A model generated the notes under the pieces. It saw only the letters and a list, made by a program, of their open reading frames with translations, was not told where the DNA came from and made no database searches. Position numbers and translations under genes: made by a program. This document shows, in pieces, positions 32,936-44,621 of a DNA stretch of 64,000 nucleotides (position 1 is the stretch's first letter; every line of letters starts with the position of its first letter). The stretch comes from Thamnaconus septentrionalis (lineage: Eukaryota; Chordata; Actinopteri; Tetraodontiformes; Monacanthidae): contig CM020505.1 of the NCBI GenBank assembly GCA_009823395.1, forward strand, positions 24,541,629 to 24,605,628. The letters run 5' to 3'.

Positions 32936-32990
32936 CACTCCAGTCTCACTCCAGTCTCACTCCAGTCTCACTCCAGTCTCACTCCACTCT
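32936..32990. repeat. 11-bp minisatellite, CACTCCAGTCT unit
   Basis: Five tandem copies of an 11-bp unit, the last one altered. Confidence 0.9.
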
Positions 32991-33879
32991 CCTCTAATAG
33001 TGTGGATTTGGCTTCCCCTCTTGTCCACAGTGATTGCCTCTATCTCTCGCTGGGCTTTACCCAAACACACTGAAGACAGTGTTTGCTTCCGCACAAACAC
33101 ACAACACACACAAGCAGGATTGTGTTTTCTTGCTTGAACTGAAGCAGGTGTGAGGATCTTCTGCTCTTTATTGCAACCTTAGCGCGTTTAGTTTCCTCTT
33201 TATATGAAGTTCTGTGTCCACTAGAGGGCAGCAACAGTCAGCCCAAGCAGTGGCGAGGGTTTTCTTCATCCTAGTCCAACCATCCGTCATGCAAGGAAAT
33301 TTATCAAATACACAGAGAATTGAGTGATGCATGCAAACCAGGTCATGCCTGAAATTATCCACCAATGTCAATTTCAAGTGATTTTTCTTCCGCGCTCTCA
33401 CGCCTGACGAGGCAAATACACCTGTCACCGATGCCTTGTTTTAGCACGCTGTTCTTTGAGTTGCTGCTTCACACAGCAGCCGTTGGGCTTCCTGAAACTT
33501 CTCATTTCCTGCTGCCCTGAATTTCTGGCAGCGCCGTCGTCACTGTTCATTATCTGCTCTTACAGCTTTGACTTCAGCATAGCAATTACATTCTCAGCTG
33601 TGCTGATTAATCCAACACGGAGGCATTTCACAAAATGGTTTTTGAAAAGACATTTCCAGACAGACACTTGCCAGCCAGTGGCGCCGTGCACGGCCTGTTT
33701 ATGCAGATAGACTGCAGCAGCAGCAGCAGCAGCAGCAGCCATTGGCGCCGCATTAAGATGTTTATAACTGCCGCTCAAGTGTTCTCTTAACCTCTAGTGT
33801 GCGCCGCGCAGGGAAACAATGGACTGTTGGGAAAGTGATTAATTCCGTCCGTTTGGCTCCTGACATAAAATGAACGTCT

Positions 33880-35560
33880 GTCCAGTTCCACGTTGTTGGT
33901 CTACGTCTGTTTTTTTTTTCCCTTCCTATTGTTAATCCCTCTCTGGCCCTTCGTTAATATGTCCCCGCTGCTCTCCGTTTAGCTGCGTAACCTTCCATTC
34001 TCTCCTGACAATCACATAATCAATCACTGTCCCATTACTTGACACGGCGGACAAAGCGGCTGCACGAGTGAGAAAAACCTCTGGCCCGTCTCGACACAGC
34101 GGAAGAATGTGGACTTGAGAGGGCCGGCGCGGCCAGAAAACACAGGCCCCAGTAAATATTCAATTTAAAGGATTCCCAGATAAGGCAGGTTGAAAAATTG
34201 AGGCAGCAGCCATTCTTCTAGATAAGAGAAGACGGAGCCATCTGGAGGCTGGGAGATAGCGAACTCCCACACCATCCCAGAGACCTCGCTCTCATCCGCT
34301 GCAGCGGCGCAGCCTGCGCAAATAGAGCGCCAACATTGTAATTATCCCAACTTCAAAATGAATTTATTCACAGTCAGCGCTGCTCTTACTACTGGCTGTG
34401 CTAACGTAAAGTGTGACAGGTCACTTTTTAGAGGGTTCTCCTTCAGAAACAACCAAATGTCCAGTGGCTTTTTTCTGCCTATTGAAAAAAATATTCATTT
34501 GCATTTTAAAGTCAAATTGTGCATTATTTAGTCTTTTATTTTGCTGAGTTTTTATTTGCGATCCTTATTTTTTTTTGTGCATTGTGAGCAATATGTGCTC
34601 TTCATGGGACTGTGTCTGATCCGGCTGTGGAGGCAGGACATTGTGTTCCGCTCATGGAGTCAATTTCCTCCTGGTGACAGTAAAAGTGTATCGTGTCTCA
34701 TTGTGTCGTATTGTCATGCAATTTTATCATGTGGTGTTGTGTAGTATTGCAAGAGCAGGAAGTTGCTATTTAACAAAAGTCAAGATATTCATTGAGGTGA
34801 AAATACCCGGTGGATCCTGGTGCCTCCTTCTGGTGAATATTACCAAATAACCCTTAATTATTCCTCTCTCAGCTTTCACACTGCGGCTCTTTTAAAGCTG
34901 ACAGTCGGACGTGTGAGATGTGTGTGAGATGTTTCCAGCCAGCAGCAGGTCAGCAGCAGCCAGCAGTCATTGTTCAGCCGAGGCCTCTATCTCCCTCTCA
35001 AATCCACCCTGACTGCTTCTTTGAAAACAACGGCGCCGGGCTGAAATTGACTCTCGGCAGGTGAATAACCGCGTCCGCGCTCCCATAATGCACTTTGTTG
35101 ACTCCGCCGCCACGCTATTTGGCACCAGCCACATTGGATTTCGCCTGGGAATAATGCTTTTGTCAGTGCGTTTTTTTTTTTTTTTTTATCTGTTCTCTCA
35201 GTCGGCGCCGTTAGCCCTGTAATTACCCCCCGCCTACATTGTTACACTTGGCCCCCAAATTCTTATGAGGTGATGATTCTTGAAATTTTCCTTAGACCGG
35301 CATTATCGGTTTGACCTGCACGATGCGGCGGCTCCGTGCCAGGCTGTGGGGCCGAAGCTGCTCCCGCCGTGATAACAACAACATGCGTTGATAACCTTCC
35401 AGCGCTCTCTCTCCAGGACTACAGTTTGCCACCGACGTGACGTATTGCAGTCACAGCGTTTCTTATTCAACCTTGGCTGCTCTGCCGAGCTCCCGTTCCT
35501 TTAATAAGATCAAGAGAGAGGTTAATCACTATTTCTGCCTCAGTCTGTGTCGACTCCTGG
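33880..35560. promoter_or_regulatory. candidate cluster of conserved non-coding elements
   Basis: This 1.7-kb stretch is nearly free of microsatellites, has balanced composition and is dense with short homeodomain-like words (CATAATCAATCA, ATTAATATG, AATTATCCC, TAATTACC), with CpGs retained. No frame is open at useful length. This is the texture of deeply conserved vertebrate enhancers, but conservation was not tested. Confidence 0.35.
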
Positions 35561-36339
35561 ATGACCAATGGATGAAATATTAGGATTTATATTCCTTTGA
35601 AGGATAAATTTAACACTAATGCCACAGGGCTCAACTCTCCTTTTCTTTTTTCCCCCCTCCTCCAGCCTCTATTTTATGCTGCGGCAGAATTGTCTTTTCG
35701 CTTCCGAGTCATTCTGATTAATTTACTTTAGTGGGCCGGCATCTGTGTTTGCAGATTTTCATTAAGATCAGCAGTGAAAGCTGCACACAAGGTTCCACTT
35801 GTCTCAGTCCCAGTGGGCACGGCTGATGAAGTGGCAAGGAAAAAAAAAAGTGTACAGCCAGTAATTATTTGCAGAAACATTTGTTTTTTTTTAAAGGACA
35901 ACTTTTAGAGAAATGTACATTTTTTAATAATATTAATTAAATTGAAAAATATTCATCTGTGTGCTGGAGGTCCTGTTCATGGTGCAAACGGGTCCTTTTA
36001 GCTTCAGCCCATATTTGCAGCTGCATAGATTTTTAAGAGCGAAAATAAATTCCAAAGAAAACATAATGAAAGCGTCTCAAACACCGGAGCCGTCCGTCAG
36101 CTGCAGCCGCTGTCTGTGGAGCCCACAGCCACAGACAGCATTCTGCATGAGAAATGTCAGCGGACAGTGCTGCGGGGGGGCAGGTCGGCCCGGCGGCTGA
36201 AAGCCAGGATTAGAGCGAGCGTGCTTTCCTGGTCTCATATTTTGCAGGAACAGTGTTGTGTGAAGCTCCGTCAAGCCCAGTTTTAATCCCTGCTGCACTG
36301 CGTTGTGTGATGTTATGTTGTTATCTTAATGATAATCTC

Positions 36340-36600
36340 TGCCTGTATTTCTGCCCTGGGCCTATCTGTCAGCCTGGCTCGGTGAAGGAGCGCTGCCTTA
36401 TCAACAGCTTTGTCATTAAATCAGCTTTTTTTTTTTCCCATTTATTTTTTTATTTTTTCAATTTTTTTTTCTTTGCCGCAGACAAATTTCACCGCAGTTA
36501 CTCTTATCAGAAAGATCGGCACGCTGTGATTTTCCGTTCAATCAGAGCCTCGCAAAGCGCAGCCATGCGCAAGTAATACAGATGAAACGCTGAGCAAAAT
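36340..36600. promoter_or_regulatory. candidate conserved non-coding element
   Basis: Two low-repeat blocks, CCTATCTGTCAGCCTGG to about 36425 and CAGACAAATTTCACCGCAG to about 36575, are separated by a T-rich run. They lie about 0.6-0.8 kb downstream of the rpp25 stop codon. Role is inferred only from texture. Confidence 0.3.
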
Positions 36601-36621
36601 TTTCTGTTGGGGAGAGAAGAA

Positions 36622-36627
36622 TTTATT
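36622..36627 (-). terminator. rpp25: possible rpp25 polyadenylation signal
   Basis: AATAAA on the minus strand about 545 bp downstream of the rpp25 stop. Other minus-strand AATAAA words lie further on, near 36442, so the assignment is weak. Confidence 0.25.
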
Positions 36628-36739
36628 TAATTTTGAGGTTGCGTGAGCGTTGATAATCAGACAAATAAAAGCCGTGTGTGTTTTTGAATTTGTCCGTCCC
36701 GGAGCCGCTGGTACTTTTCAAACCGAGCCTTTGTTTTCA

Positions 36740-36790
36740 AGAAGAGGAAGAGGAAGAGGAAGAGGAAGAGGAAGAAGGAGAAGGAGAAGG
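36740..36790. repeat. GGAAGA purine repeat
   Basis: Hexamer AGAGGA/AGGAAG repeats, about 50 bp of pure purine on the plus strand. Confidence 0.9.
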
Positions 36791-37171
36791 GAAAAAGGCT
36801 GGAGTACTGCGAGCACGAATCCCCAGGCTTTTCTGGGCGTCTTTGTCAATGGGAGGCGAATCTTCAAGATTTGATCACATGGTTGTTACACACATCACGG
36901 CAGCTGTGCCAAAAAAAGACACAAACAAAATAAAGAAACCAAAAAAACACCTTCACACCGAAATACCCCCCCCCCCCAGCTCTCCACACTGATTGGTGGA
37001 ACTGCTGCTCAGTTCTTGTGAGGACAAAAAAACAAAAAGCATCACACAGTTGCTGTGTGCGTGAGTTGTGTTGTGATTGTCTCAGCATTGTGCTTGAGTT
37101 GCAGGGCGGCGGCGGCCAGTTGACAGATCCAGTCACTTCCTGCCGCCGGTCCAGTCACTTCCTGCCGCCGG

Positions 37172-37822
37172 TCACTGAGGAGGCGGCTGGACCGAGACCC
37201 CCCCGGCCAGACGAGCTCTCTTCCAGCGAGGGGGGGTCCCCGGCCCGTACGGCAGGTCAGGTCCGGGTCCCGGTCCGGCCCGTCTCTTGCACGGCGCCAG
37301 CGAGGAGGACGACCCCCCCTCTGCCCCGCCCCCCTCCTCCGCCTCCCCCCACAGCGCCAGCACAGCCTCGGGGGGCTGGTAGCCCGGCTCCTGGGGGTCC
37401 AGGGGGTCTTTGGACAGCAGGATGCTGATGGACGGCACCGTCCTGTGCACCGTGGTCCCCGAGGCCGCCCCCCCTCCCCCCTCAGCGCTCTCCCACACCT
37501 CCCTCACCACCTTGTAGCGCAGCTTGGTCAGCTGGTGCAGGTCTCCCACCTTGCGCTTCATGATCTCGGCGCAGGTGATGGTCTTGGTGACGGCGCGGCC
37601 CGAGCCGCTGAACACCACCTGCCTCAGCCCCTCCTCCTGCTGCTGCTGCCCCCCCCCACCGCCCTGCACCCGCGCCATGGCGAAGCCCATCAGGTTGCGG
37701 ATCTTGCTGCCCTCTTTCACCCGCATCTCCAGCACGCCGGCGGCCAGGCCGGGGAAGGGACAGGGGCCGTCCTCCTCGCTGCGACACACCTTCTTCAGGC
37801 CCTCCTGCCCCAGTTTGACCAC
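37172..37822 (-). CDS. rpp25: ribonuclease P/MRP protein subunit p25 (Alba domain), 5' end unresolved
   Basis: Rpp25 pairs with Rpp20 and binds the P3 domain of RNase P and RNase MRP RNAs, for tRNA 5' processing and rRNA maturation in the nucleus and nucleolus. The Alba fold spans about residues 30-145 when numbered from 37822: LEMRVKEGSKIRNLMGFAMA, VVFSGSGRAVTKTITCAEI, KRKVGDLHQLTKLRY, then SILLSKDPLDPQEPGYQPP. These motifs match human RPP25 and RPP25L. A Gly/Gln-rich insert (residues about 54-63) and a GC-rich tail with KRRAGPGP and KRAR basic patches are extra. The codon at 37822 is GTG, not ATG. The frame is closed upstream by TGA at 37939-37937 with no ATG between, so translation begins in an unseen upstream exon. 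Candidate acceptors are CTGCTGCAG (just before 37821) and GGGGCAG (just before 37804). Human RPP25 is essentially single-exon. Confidence 0.92.
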   Translation of the reverse strand: MVKLGQEGLKKVCRSEEDGPCPFPGLAAGVLEMRVKEGSKIRNLMGFAMARVQGGGGGQQQQEEGLRQVVFSGSGRAVTKTITCAEIMKRKVGDLHQLTKLRYKVVREVWESAEGGGGAASGTTVHRTVPSISILLSKDPLDPQEPGYQPPEAVLALWGEAEEGGGAEGGSSSSLAPCKRRAGPGPGPDLPYGPGTPPRWKRARLAGGVSVQPPPQ

Positions 37823-37823
37823 T

Positions 37824-37865
<42 letters not shown>
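37823..37865. repeat. (CAG)14 tract at the 5' edge of rpp25
   Basis: On the rpp25 strand this is (CTG)n ending in CTGCAG, immediately before the first clearly coding residues. It may serve as an acceptor pyrimidine-rich context, or may be 5' UTR or an expanded coding tract in an alternative frame. Confidence 0.95.
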
Positions 37866-37867
<2 letters not shown>

Positions 37868-38200
37868 GGGGACGGGACCAGTGCGGGGGGCTTCGGCGGA
37901 CCAGAGGTGCCGTCGAGTGCCGTCGGCCGCTCGGGATCATCGCCGCCGCCGCTCGTCTTGTCCTGGTAGGTGGAGCAGCTCCTGCCGTTTCCCCCGTTGG
38001 CCATGTGGGCTGCTGTTTGGACCTCCAGGCCCAGCTGGTGGTGCTGGTGCTGGTGCTGGTGGTGGGTGGGCGTCCGGACCTCGTCTCTGCCCAGGTGGCG
38101 GTTCTGCCCGTTGACCACTCGGCAGCCGCTCAACATCTCCTCCTCCGCCGCCGCTCTGAAGCTGCGGGACGCACGCCACTCCCCCCGCATCATTTTCTAT
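37866..38200 (-). other. rpp25: GC-rich flank upstream of rpp25, probable first exon/promoter
   Basis: CpG-rich DNA with a second minus-strand open frame (38193 downward). That frame reads through HHQHQHQHH and MANGGNGRSCS and enters the CTG tract in a frame different from rpp25. A one- or two-base length error in the CTG tract would join the two frames, and an intron would also do so. Neither can be decided here. Confidence 0.4.
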
Positions 38201-38219
38201 CAGCGCCGGTCCACAGCTG

Positions 38220-38480
38220 CAAAGTTTCAAGACTTCATGGGAGAAATAATAGCCGCTTCCCAGGAGCGCTATCACTGGAGCCTTTCAACGCTCCCCCTCG
38301 GAAGGAGCTGCAGGAATAAGATAAACGGCCGGCTGGTGAATTAAGACGCCTGCAGGGAGCGCCGGAGACGTTCTTTAAAGAGCATCTCAATTTCACACCA
38401 CAAATGACTCTTTGGAAATTGCTCGCTGGGCCAATAATAATAATTAAAAAAAAATAATTAAAAGTGCCGTTACAGTCTTT
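38220..38480. promoter_or_regulatory. candidate rpp25 upstream conserved element
   Basis: Repeat-poor block with GAGAAATAATAGCCGC, AATAAGATAAACGG and CAATAATAATAATTAAAA words, upstream of rpp25 on its own strand. Function is inferred from texture and position. Confidence 0.3.
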
Positions 38481-38765
38481 TCCTCCCCTCACATGATGCT
38501 TCTGTCCAAAACATCTGCAAAATACATGAAGTTGGTCTCTGTGAAAAGTTTCCTAAAGAGAAACTAGGAGCTCACATGAGGACTCCAGCTGATCTTTCCA
38601 GCGATCCGCTCCAGCCCTGTAGGTTCTGGGCTTCCAGCTGGGTTTGTTGCCTTCAAGTGGGAATTGACCTCTTTGGCCGTGCGGCTGCTCCAAACCTCTC
38701 TTGGACCTGGTTTCAGTCCAGCCTCAGCAAGTCTGCATCCCCTCTTCTCCCGCTTCTCACCTTAG

Positions 38766-38870
38766 TTGAGTGGAGGTCCTGCTGGAGGTCCTGCTGGAGG
38801 TCCTGCTGGGGGTCTGCTCCCACCGGGTCCCTCCTCCTGCTCCTCCTCTTCCTCCTCCTCCTCCTCCCTG
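38766..38870. repeat. 15-bp minisatellite (GGAGGTCCTGCT) and CCT repeats
   Basis: Three to four copies of GGAGGTCCTGCTGGAGG at 38773-38815, followed by a CTC/CCT-rich stretch. Confidence 0.85.
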
Positions 38871-39269
38871 GAGCTCTGTGTCGGCTCCACTGGTGCTGTG
38901 GGAAGTCTATTCTGTTTTCCCACAAAGAGACATAAGGGACAGGAGCTGCCTCACAAATGCTCACAGGAGGAGTGTGTGTGGCTGAGGGGGAGCATGAGGG
39001 AAAGGGGAGACAGCCCTCTTAAAGGCGCAGGTCTTTTCATCTTTTAGATGAACACCCTCCACTCCACAACTGCAGGCTGCCGTCTGAGGGGGGTGGAAAG
39101 AGAGAGCAGGGCAGCGGCGGCGAAACCAGCCTGTCCCTTTAAAACCCGGAACGTTGATCCCGGCAACTTTGTCAATCTGTGTAGAGGACGTTCCACTGTT
39201 CCACCGCCGTACATGACTGATTAAACCTGAGTTGTGAAATGGAGACCCAGTCAACCTTTAAAAATGCAT

Positions 39270-39440
39270 TTTCAGTTCCGAAACAGTGAATTAAATTAGC
39301 CTCCTCGTAATTGAAAACATTCCTCAAAAGAGGCTCTGAAAGTCAGACGCATTAAATTGCGCCGTACTTAGCCTTCCTCCTATTAGATGTTTATGACCAT
39401 TACCATTTACATAATGTAGCATTAATAGCTTCATTGTTGA
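39270..39440. promoter_or_regulatory. candidate conserved non-coding element
   Basis: Repeat-free, AT-moderate block with GAATTAAATTAGCC, CTCGTAATTGAAAAC, CATTAAATTGCGCCG, CCATTTACATAATG and CATTAATAGC. Such dense TAAT/ATTA words are typical of homeodomain-bound enhancers. Confidence 0.4.
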
Positions 39441-39540
39441 GGCAATCAGCTAGCGCGGCGCCGCCACCCACCCCCCCTCACCCCCCCCCCCTGGCTCCTT
39501 GTGATCAAGGGCACGAGATCCACAAAGAGGCACCGAGGTG

Positions 39541-39590
39541 CTGCGTTCAAGGTGCAGCTGCTGCGTTCAAGGTGCAGCTGCTGCACTGCA
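39541..39590. repeat. tandem duplication GCTGCGTTCAAGGTGCA
   Basis: Two perfect head-to-tail copies of a 19-20 bp unit (CTGCGTTCAAGGTGCAGCTG). Confidence 0.9.
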
Positions 39591-39861
39591 TCTGCACAGG
39601 TGAGGAGGTGACGGGATTGACACAACGCTTGTAAGCATTTGAATGGGGAGTTCCGTGGGCCCAGTCAGGTCCAGTCTGGTCCAGTCAGACCCAGCCAGCC
39701 CAGACAGCAGTGGTGCTGCCCAGGTTCCCTGGTGGAAAGTGTGTGTGTGTGTGTGTGTTTGTCCTGTGTGAGTGACAGACAGTGGACTGGATGCTTCCTG
39801 ACAGCTCACTGAGACCACCAGACCAAGTCAGAGTAGCACTAACTACTGTTGCTACACTATA

Positions 39862-39911
<50 letters not shown>
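39862..39911. repeat. (CA)25 microsatellite
   Basis: Uninterrupted CA, with a (GT)10 of opposite sense 100 bp upstream at about 39739-39758. Confidence 0.95.
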
Positions 39912-39919
<8 letters not shown>

Positions 39920-41510
39920 CACTGTAGAAACCAGTGGAGGCTCATTTTCAGCCTCAACCTGCAATATGTCCATTTATTGTATATATTTGTGGGTCTACTG
40001 GGGGTCATTGTGTGCAGCTTGCTGGCTACCTTGTTTCCCATCCAGCCTAGTATGAATGAACAAACCAGCCACCACAACTATATTCAATTCAAACAATAAT
40101 AATAAGCAGGTGTGACTGCTGAAGCAAGAGGGCGATGATTGTGTTTTATTTCATTGAACTGTCAAATCAAACAGAGGCCGTTCTTCTCCACTGAATCCAC
40201 GGCAGGACTCACTGCACTAAACTGCTCCAATGTCTCAGTGTATTTCTGGACAACTGTCAATCAAAAGACTATCCAATCATAATGCGGAATCCCAGCGTCC
40301 AGATTTGGGGGCAGGACTAAACGCAGCCTTTACCCAATGAGCTTCTAGTTTGGCTGCTCCATTACAGTGCATTGAAGCTCGACTTCAGTGGACTTTAATG
40401 AGACGCTACAGAAACACATGAAGAAAGTCTGACCTGAGATCAGTTTTTGATTTTGAACAAACTCGTCTCGGAGTTGAAGATATTCTAACGGCTCATTTTG
40501 AGACGATGGAATTTTAACACAACTTCACATATTTGGCTATTTTTTATTCATTTATTTATTTATTTATTTATTTTGCCATTTCAGCTGAGCTTCACCTTGC
40601 CTTCTGAGAGGAGAGTCTCCTGGTTTCAACTCACTGGGCCTCAGGTTGTCTGACAGCCAGGAGGATAATTCACAGTGGCTCATGTTTTATTAGTGGCTTC
40701 CTTTTGGTAATGAAGTAGTTGGTTTGAGGAAGCTTCTGACCTCTCACTGGAAACTAGTGGTAGTCGTTGGCCAACCAACCGCTTCTTTGAAGAGAACCAA
40801 GAGAGCCCAACAGGAAAACGGCTCAATGATCCTCATCCAGTGGTGGAGTTCTGGCCGATTACAACCACTTTTAGTGAAGATTCTGTGCAAAATAAAAACA
40901 AATAAAGAAATAAATATTAGAAAAGGGATAAAGTGAATGGTGTGTAGATGTGTTCTTTCACTCGTGTTGAGTGTGTAAGACACATTTGATATTGTTGACA
41001 TCATGGGCATTAGTCATTCATCATTTGCTAATAAAATAATATAAGCAACAAACACATCTAAGGAGCCACTTGGGCGTCAAAAGAACCACCGACTCGTTTT
41101 AGTGAGCTGAGCCAAAAGAACCGGTTCACTGAAAAGAGCTGGACTTGGCGTCACAGAAAGGGGGGACTTGAATGAGTTTGAAGCGCAGCTTGAAGATATA
41201 TTTTCCTGTTATCGTGATTTATTTATTTATTTATTTATTTATTACTCCAGCTTGTATTTATTGGGCAGCGGGAGCCAATTCATCTCCGCCGCAGCCGTCG
41301 GCGTCTCCACGCAGGAGACTCACTAACAAATATCTTTCTTTCATCTGGCGAGCCAGCGAGCGAGGAAGCGAGCGGCAGCGAGGGAAGAAAGACGGAGGGA
41401 GAGAAAGGGAGGGACAACGTGATCATTCTGTTGTTTGGGAGAAATTACCCTCATCAGTTATACAGAGATGCACAGCTGCCTGAAGGGATCTGCTAATGTT
41501 ACTGCATAAT

Positions 41511-41550
<40 letters not shown>

Positions 41551-41660
41551 CAGCAGGGTGAGGAGGCTGAGAGAGAGCTATCAGAAGAGGGCAGGGTGCT
41601 GCTCAAGTGTGATTTAACTGGATTGAAGTTCAAATTGATGGTTAAAAAGCTGCGTCAGTG
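39912..41660. other. intergenic, nothing recognised
   Basis: No gene or named element was recognised. A TTTA repeat occurs at 40545-40573 and 41217-41240, and a (GT)17 at 41516-41548. Confidence 0.5.
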
Positions 41661-41664
41661 CAAT

Positions 41665-42082
41665 TCAGGGGAGTCCAACTCAAACACTCAGTGGGACTAA
41701 ATGTCAAACTGGGACAAAGTCTGGGTCCAACATTGATATTGACTGAACAAATCTTCCTCTAGAGAACAAAGAACCAGCCGTCTTATATGGAGCCACACAA
41801 GCTGAATATGGAACAAAGCAAAGCTTCATGCGAGACAATTAACTTCATATTGCACTAATGTAACAACAATTTCAGATTAAGAAAACTCTTCAAAATAAAT
41901 AAAATGTCAGTAAAAATCACAGCTGGTTTTTATTTGCAGCCTGCTGATTTGAAGTTCAACAGAACCTTTTTCCACAGACTGCTGTACAGTAAAAGTAATA
42001 ATAATAATAATAATAATAATGATGTCCTTCAATCAACATCCTGTTCTTACTGATGTGTCCAAATACCAGCAGAGCATTGACC
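41665..42082 (-). repeat. dispersed repeat, copy 2 (inverted partner at 31405-31900)
   Basis: Reverse-complement match to the 31.4-kb copy across most of its length, with the AAT microsatellite at 42000-42020 at the same internal position. Divergence is visible (for example CTGTACAGTAAAAGTAATAA here), so the copies are not recent duplicates of each other. Confidence 0.85.
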
Positions 42083-42678
42083 AGTGAAAATGGTGCGTTT
42101 TGATTGGACGGAGGAGGAACAACCATTGTTGATTTGACCAGATTTACGGCCTTTGATCTTCACACCATTCAGTGGAAACACCTGTACATCACAATGCTAC
42201 TTTATCAAAATTCTATAAATATTGCTTTTATTTTGTGAAAAACTGTCATGGAAACGCAACTAGAGACAAACTCAGATTCCAGAAGTTTATTTTGTCTCAG
42301 TCAAAGATGAGAACTGGCAGTGACGCCGTGGTTGCTGCTGACTGGCCACTTTAAATTCTCTCTTTATTTTCACCATCAGTGATTTTTGCCTTCGAGTGGC
42401 TTCATTTCATGATGGATGGAGGCAGCGACGCTCACGCTTGGTGACTCCCTCCTTCACACCTCCTCCTGCTCCTGCTCCTCGTCCTCCTCCTGCTCCTCCT
42501 GCTCCTCCTCTCCCTCCTCCTCCTCTCTCTATGACCTTGCTCCTCCGTCTCTAACGCTCCAGTCGTTCTCTCCTGCCGCCTCACTGGCCAGAACCTTCCT
42601 CAGCTTTCACTCCTGCCAGGAATTAAAGCAAAGCACCCGTTTAAGCCTGAGACACTCTGACAAATAGCAGAGCAGCAG

Positions 42679-43029
<351 letters not shown>

Positions 43030-43440
43030 GGGTCTCACCTTTTGTTGTCTGTCTTCGTTCTCTTTCTTTTCTTTCTTTTCATTTTTTGCAGCAGCAGCAC
43101 TGCAGAGTCCAGTGGTAGTGGGGGGAGCGGTGGGGTGGGGGGGCAGTGCTGTTGTCAGGGGTGGGTGCGGGAGGGGAGGGAGGGGGTCTGCTGGTAAGTG
43201 CAGCATCTCGCTGTGACAGCCGCTTGCACACTTTACGTTAACTGCGAGTGTTTTCACGGTCATCAACCAGGGGGCGGGGGGGTGATGGGTGGGTGTGGGG
43301 GGTGGGGGGCAGGAGGGTAAGAGGAGGGGAGCTGAGGGGGGGGCGGGGCCCGCAGGCTGTCATCTCACTCACTCCATGTGGAGCTCGCCGCCTGCAGCTC
43401 CGTTCTGCCCCACAAACTCACAGTCGGCCTGCTGAGGGGA
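43030..43440. other. G-rich spacer
   Basis: Plus-strand G runs (GGGGGAGCGG, GGGGCGGGGGGG, GGGGGGTGGGGGG) with G-quadruplex potential. No gene was recognised. Confidence 0.6.
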
Positions 43441-43445
43441 CACAG

Positions 43446-43446
43446 C

Positions 43447-43501
<55 letters not shown>
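43446..43501. repeat. (CA)27 microsatellite
   Basis: Nearly pure CA repeat. Confidence 0.97.
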
Positions 43502-43504
<3 letters not shown>

Positions 43505-44152
43505 CAAAGAAACTAGAAAGAGGAGGGAAAGCGTGTGCTCAGCATCAGGCAGCAGGTGGAGCAGTTCCATGTTTGAAGGGAGGCCTGGCCATCAGAGAGC
43601 AGAGCAGGAGAAACATGATGATGTCATTAATAACAGTGTGGGGAGGGGGGGGCGAGAGCCCTCTCTGTGATTTCCATGTGACAGCACTTTGAGGTGCAAA
43701 TGGCTCCGTTTGTATTCAAGCTTTTTCAGTTTTTCAGTTTTTTCCAAAAACATTTTGGACTGGAAGCATTTTTCACTTTTCTGTCAAATGTGAGGAGAGA
43801 AATAAATACATGTCATCTTTAAAAGGCTGTGTCATATAGTGTCATATAGCGTATAGCATGACCTGGAAGAAAAGACAACCCCCCCACACACACACACACA
43901 CACACACACACTGCTGTTATTTTGACAAATGGCAGGTCAGATTTCCTTATTCCTCACTGCCGCTGTGCATCCTGCCGTCCAGCCGCTGCCCCCCCCCCAC
44001 CCCCCAACACACACACACAAACACACACACCCCATCCGCCACTGCAATGCAGATGTGTCTCTCACTAAAGATTCTGGAAACTTTCAGCGGAGATGCTTTT
44101 GGAAAAAGCATGAAAAGAGGGTCGAGGTGAGCACCTCCGACGCCCCCTGCTG

Positions 44153-44154
<2 letters not shown>

Positions 44155-44220
<66 letters not shown>

Positions 44221-44283
44221 CATGCGCTCTCTCTCACACACACACACACAGTTTATTCTGCGCGAGTGTGTGTGTGTGTGTGG
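44155..44283. repeat. (CA)n cluster ending in (TG)n
   Basis: CA repeat 44155-44222, a shorter CA at 44237-44251, then TG repeat 44267-44282, about 17 bases apart and mutually complementary. Confidence 0.95.
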
Positions 44284-44329
44284 TGGGTGCAGACAGTAGA
44301 CAAAATGCATGGCAGCCCCTGATTTATGA

Positions 44330-44580
44330 GGCCCGTCTGCAGCGGCTCCGTCCTCTTGTGTTCCATCAGCGCAGCGTCTCAGTGAAGCTCCAGCGGCTTT
44401 TTTCCTTTGACATTTTTCAGGCACCGCCGCCGTCCAGTGAGAGGGCGGCGCCGCCGTCGCCGCTTCTGCCTGAAAAAACCAAATTGAATCGAGGCAGAAC
44501 CGAGACGAGAGCCGTCGACCCACTAAATAGTTTTCACTGGGCACATTTTGATTAGCAGCAGCGCTGCCGCTAATTTAAAT

Positions 44581-44621
<41 letters not shown>

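Larger units (their letters stand above)
30608..33880. other. intergenic, repeats only
   Basis: Contains a C run with CA repeat (30681-30711), the dispersed repeat at 31405-31900, a CA repeat (32798-32828) and an 11-bp minisatellite (32936-32990). No gene was recognised. Confidence 0.5.

Noticed and set aside
37482..37940. 152-codon minus-strand frame overlapping rpp25, with poly-Cys
   Set aside because: Shadow of rpp25 in another frame passing through the CTG tract.
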